Shown in pieces: positions 7,140 to 10,115 of a DNA stretch of 10,115 nt. The notes beneath the pieces were generated by a model that worked only from the letters and a program-made list of their open reading frames with translations, was not told the DNA's origin and ran no database searches. The stretch covers positions 1 to 10,115 of the forward strand of contig CANQOZ010000038.1 in assembly GCA_947625585.1 (NCBI GenBank), in the 5' to 3' direction. How positions within the stretch are numbered: position 1 is the stretch's first letter; the number at the start of each line of letters is the position of its first letter. Both the position numbers and the translations under genes were made by a program. The DNA is from an uncultured Eubacteriaceae bacterium (GTDB lineage Bacteria > Bacillota > Clostridia > Eubacteriales > Eubacteriaceae).

Positions 7140-7182
7140 GCATTCTAAATGGAGTTTTCTCCATTTAATGAATGCTTTTTTT
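7140..7182 (+). terminator. Strong hairpin and T-run between clpX and lon
   Basis: The upper stem is TAAATGGAG (7146-7154) / CTCCATTTA (7159-7167), nine perfect pairs closed by a TTTT loop. A two-base bulge (7168-7169) leads to a lower stem GCATTC (7140-7145) / GAATGC (7170-7175). Seven T residues follow (7176-7182). This has the full form of an intrinsic terminator for the tig-clpP-clpX unit. It lies immediately before lon, so it may also act as a partial terminator or a 5' leader structure for lon. Confidence 0.85.
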
Positions 7183-7186
7183 CATT

Positions 7187-9532
7187 ATGAACGGTTTAAC
7201 TCAACGAAAAAATGTACCTTTACTAAAGAGTAGAACAGATATTCCTTTAATTATGTTACAAGGAATGTCTATATTTCCAGGAATGGTACTTCACTTTGAT
7301 TTAAAAAGGAATGATTCTATTGAAGCCGTTAATGAATCATTAACGAATTACAATCGACAAATATTTTTAACTGAACTTAAAATTGAAAGTTTAGAATCTA
7401 ATCAAAGAGAATTTTATAATTTTGGTTGTTTTGCTGTAATAAAACAGGCTATTTCAACAGATAATGAAAACTTACGAGTTTTAGTTGAAGTTAAAGAAAG
7501 AGGTCAGATTAGCAAGCTAGTTAATATTGAACCTTATAAGTCTGTGATAGCAAAGAAGATAATTCCAACTCATGAAAAAGATCAAGAAGCTTTAATTTTA
7601 AAGAAGTTAGTAACAAATTCCTTTAATGATTATTTAAAACTAACTAATATAGATCCAAAATCTTTAAATTCATCTATTGAAATTGTTTCAAGTCCAGAAG
7701 CTCTTGTTGATATGATTGCTTCCAACTTAGATTTAGATACAGAAAGAGCTCAAGTATTATTATCGGAACAGGATACAAGAATTCGCTTATCTAATCTATA
7801 TCACTATTTGATGGAAGAAATAGAATTTATAAAAATTGAACAGTCAATTGATGAAAAGGTTCACGATGAACTTGATAAGAATCAGAGAGAATATGTTCTA
7901 AGAGAACAAATAAGGATCATTCAAGAGGAACTTGGTGAAGGTGAAGAAGATAGGGTTAATAACTATCTAGAAAAGTTGGACCATGCTAAATTGCCTCAAG
8001 TAGTAGTTAATAAAGTAAATGATGAGTTAGAAAAACTGAAGAAGATGCCTCCAGGAAGTAGTGAATCTGGAATAATTGAAACTTATTTAGATCTAATATT
8101 TGCTCTCCCATGGAATAAACAAGATACTTTAAACAGTAATATCAAAAGAGCTCGTTCCATTTTAAACAGAGAACATTATGGACTAGAAACTGTAAAAGAA
8201 CGAATTCTAGAATATCTTTCAGTTTTAAAACTAACAAACTCATTAAAGTCACCAATTTTATGTTTAGTTGGTCCACCTGGAGTTGGAAAGACTTCTATAG
8301 CTAAGTCTATTGCAAATGCTACTGGAAGAAAATATATTCGAATTTCACTTGGAGGAATTCGAGATGAAGCTGAAATAAGAGGCCATCGAAGAACTTATCT
8401 GGGATCAATTCCAGGTAGAATTATTTATCATTTAAAAATGTGTGGCTCTAGAAACCCTCTATTTTTACTTGATGAAATTGACAAGATCGGCCAGGATTTA
8501 AAAGGGGATCCAACCTCTGCTTTATTAGAAGTATTAGATCCTGAACAAAATAATTCATTTACTGATAATTATCTGGAACTTCCATTTGATCTATCCCAAA
8601 TATTATTTATTACAACTGCAAATACAATTAATAATATACCTGAACCACTATTAGATAGGATGGAAGTTATCGAGGTTAATGGTTATATAGAGGATGAAAA
8701 GTATCATATAGCTAAAAAATATTTAATCCCTGAACTTTTAAAAGAGCATGGATTAACATCAAAACAATTAACATTTTCAAGACCAGCTATTTTTGACATT
8801 ATTACATTCTACACAAGAGAATCTGGTGTTCGAGAGCTTAAGAGATTACTTGCTAAAATTTGTCGTATTGCTGCTAAGGAAATAGTTGAAGATAAGAAAG
8901 AAAAAGTAAGCATAGCTAGATATAACGTTGAAACTTATCTTGGGAATAGAAAATACGACGTTGAAAAGATAAGTGAAGAAGCTGAAGCTGGTTTGGTGAA
9001 CGGTTTAGCTTGGACTTCAGCAGGTGGTGAAACTTTAGAAATTGAAACAAATTATTATCCTGGTGTTGGAAAATTAAAACTTACCGGACAATTAGGAGAT
9101 GTTATGCAAGAATCAGCACAAGCGGCTATGAGTTTTATTAAAAGTAGAGCTGAAAAGTATAATATTAGTCCAATATTTTTTAACCAATATGATATTCATG
9201 TCCATGTTCCAGAAGGTGCAGTTCCAAAAGATGGTCCATCGGCAGGAATTACTATAACAACAGCGTTACTGTCAGCAATAATAAATAAACCGGTTCGAAG
9301 CAATTTAGCAATGACCGGCGAAATAACTTTAAGGGGTAGAGTTTTACCAATAGGTGGTTTAAGGGAAAAACTAGCTGCTGCATCTAGAGCAGGAATAACA
9401 GAAGTAATATATCCAGAAGCTAATAAAAAGGACCTTGAAGAGATTCCAGACGAACTATTTAAAAACCTGACTCTCTATCCTGTCAAAAATTATGATGAAG
9501 TTTATGAATTAACTTTAGGTAAAGATAAATGA
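7187..9532 (+). CDS. lon: Lon protease (LonA), ATP-dependent
   Basis: Cytoplasmic hexameric AAA+ serine protease that degrades misfolded and regulatory proteins. It has 781 residues from ATG 7187, close to E. coli Lon. The N-terminal substrate-binding domain begins at PLIMLQGMSIFPG and is followed by a helical, coiled-coil-like linker rich in Glu and Lys. Walker A is GPPGVGKT (362-369) and Walker B LLDEID has Asp 429 and Glu 430. The protease domain has the Ser 685 nucleophile in PKDGPSAG and Lys 728 in GGLREK, with the same 43-residue spacing as in E. coli. An in-frame ATG at 7172 lies inside the terminator stem and would add five residues (MLFFI) upstream of the normal domain, so 7187 is preferred. 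No Shine-Dalgarno precedes either start; the bases just before it are a T-run and CATT. The stop overlaps engB by four bases (ATGA). Confidence 0.96.
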   Translation: MNGLTQRKNVPLLKSRTDIPLIMLQGMSIFPGMVLHFDLKRNDSIEAVNESLTNYNRQIFLTELKIESLESNQREFYNFGCFAVIKQAISTDNENLRVLVEVKERGQISKLVNIEPYKSVIAKKIIPTHEKDQEALILKKLVTNSFNDYLKLTNIDPKSLNSSIEIVSSPEALVDMIASNLDLDTERAQVLLSEQDTRIRLSNLYHYLMEEIEFIKIEQSIDEKVHDELDKNQREYVLREQIRIIQEELGEGEEDRVNNYLEKLDHAKLPQVVVNKVNDELEKLKKMPPGSSESGIIETYLDLIFALPWNKQDTLNSNIKRARSILNREHYGLETVKERILEYLSVLKLTNSLKSPILCLVGPPGVGKTSIAKSIANATGRKYIRISLGGIRDEAEIRGHRRTYLGSIPGRIIYHLKMCGSRNPLFLLDEIDKIGQDLKGDPTSALLEVLDPEQNNSFTDNYLELPFDLSQILFITTANTINNIPEPLLDRMEVIEVNGYIEDEKYHIAKKYLIPELLKEHGLTSKQLTFSRPAIFDIITFYTRESGVRELKRLLAKICRIAAKEIVEDKKEKVSIARYNVETYLGNRKYDVEKISEEAEAGLVNGLAWTSAGGETLEIETNYYPGVGKLKLTGQLGDVMQESAQAAMSFIKSRAEKYNISPIFFNQYDIHVHVPEGAVPKDGPSAGITITTALLSAIINKPVRSNLAMTGEITLRGRVLPIGGLREKLAAASRAGITEVIYPEANKKDLEEIPDELFKNLTLYPVKNYDEVYELTLGKDK

Positions 9533-10115
9533 AAATAAATAATTCAGAGTTAGTTATTAGTGCTGTTTCGCAAAAACAATATCCTCAAATGGAGGTACCA
9601 GAATTTGTTCTATTAGGTCGTTCCAATGTTGGTAAGTCAACCTTTATAAATACATTAATTAATAGAAGAAATCTAGCAAGAACTAGTTCAAAGCCTGGTA
9701 AAACACAAACAATGAATTTTTATAAAGTTAGTGGACCGAAAGACTTTTTGTTTGTTGATATGCCTGGTTATGGATATGCTAAAGTTTCCAAAAAGGAACG
9801 TGCTAAATGGGGAGAAATGATTGAGGAATATTTACTCAACCGTGAAAAAATAAATGAGGTATTTTTACTGGTTGATAGTAGAGTAGGACCAACAGAGGAT
9901 GACAAATTAATGTTTGACTGGTTAAAATACTATGGAATTGATCCAATTATTATTGCTACTAAATTTGATAAATTAAAGAAAAGTAAAGTAGATAAATCAA
10001 TAAATACAATTAAAGATAAGTTGGAATTAGAAGAGTCTGATATTCTTATTCCTTTTAGTAGTGAAACAAAGAATGGCTTTAATGAAGTCTGGAAAATAAT
10101 AGATGAACATTTGGA
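9529..10115 (+). CDS. engB: Ribosome biogenesis GTPase EngB/YsxC, 3' end cut by window
   Basis: Small TRAFAC-class GTPase needed for late assembly of the 50S ribosomal subunit. There are 195 residues plus two bases before the window ends; family members are about 195-200 residues, so almost all of it is present. G motifs: G1 GRSNVGKST (30-38), the G2 region with SKPGKTQT (54-61), G3 DMPGYGYAK (77-85), G4 TKFDK (144-148) and G5 SSETKNG (177-183). G4 has Phe where Ala is more usual. The ATG overlaps the lon stop (ATGA), and a weak AGGT lies about eight bases before it inside lon, so translation is probably coupled. lon followed by engB is the standard order in Bacillota. Confidence 0.96.
   Translation, partial: MKINNSELVISAVSQKQYPQMEVPEFVLLGRSNVGKSTFINTLINRRNLARTSSKPGKTQTMNFYKVSGPKDFLFVDMPGYGYAKVSKKERAKWGEMIEEYLLNREKINEVFLLVDSRVGPTEDDKLMFDWLKYYGIDPIIIATKFDKLKKSKVDKSINTIKDKLELEESDILIPFSSETKNGFNEVWKIIDEHL

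Noticed and set aside
7140..7182. Riboswitch or RNA thermometer before lon
   Set aside because: The structure is a simple hairpin with a T-run and has no conserved aptamer-like core. It does not pair with a ribosome-binding site or the start codon at 7187, so a terminator is the simpler reading.
1..10115. Mobile element, CRISPR array, toxin-antitoxin or phage defence genes
   Set aside because: Every base is accounted for by housekeeping genes or short intergenic gaps; no transposase, repeat array or long inverted repeats were seen.

Overview
The window is an AT-rich (by eye about one third G+C), densely packed, all plus-strand stretch of bacterial housekeeping DNA. It uses the standard code: TGA ends lon and Trp is TGG. 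The order tig-clpP-clpX-lon-engB is the arrangement familiar from Clostridia and related low-GC Bacillota. A class A penicillin-binding protein next to nth is also a Bacillota-style neighbourhood. A low-GC, Gram-positive-type member of the Bacillota is therefore the best guess; I cannot name the genus.

Layout. (1) Positions 2-2739: the 3' part of a bifunctional peptidoglycan synthase gene (PBP1A type, 5' end outside the window), overlapping by one base the endonuclease III gene nth. The unit ends in a hairpin plus T-tract terminator that begins inside the last codons of nth. (2) Positions 2755-7182: a promoter with an extended -10, then two consecutive trigger-factor-family genes, clpP and clpX, closed by a strong terminator. 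(3) Positions 7187-10115: lon, starting only four bases after that terminator's T-run, and engB, which overlaps lon by four bases and runs off the window one or a few codons before its expected end.

How the genes work together. Region 1 combines cell-wall synthesis with base-excision repair. Regions 2 and 3 form a protein quality-control block: co-translational folding (trigger factors), ATP-dependent degradation (ClpXP, Lon) and a ribosome-assembly GTPase (EngB/YsxC).

The unusual part is the trigger factor. In place of one tig gene there are two abutting, near-equal-length (412 and 410 residues), highly diverged genes. Only the second keeps the ribosome-docking G-F-R-K-G-K loop. The first has a recognisable trigger-factor C-terminal arm but a replaced N-terminal signature and a strongly acidic composition. 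Both have reduced PPIase-like domains. This pair is the best candidate for something not well described. The second point of interest is the clpX-lon junction, where a terminator leaves lon with almost no leader and no visible Shine-Dalgarno sequence. I saw no RNA genes, CRISPR arrays, insertion sequences or phage genes. No gene-free stretch exceeds about 70 bases.
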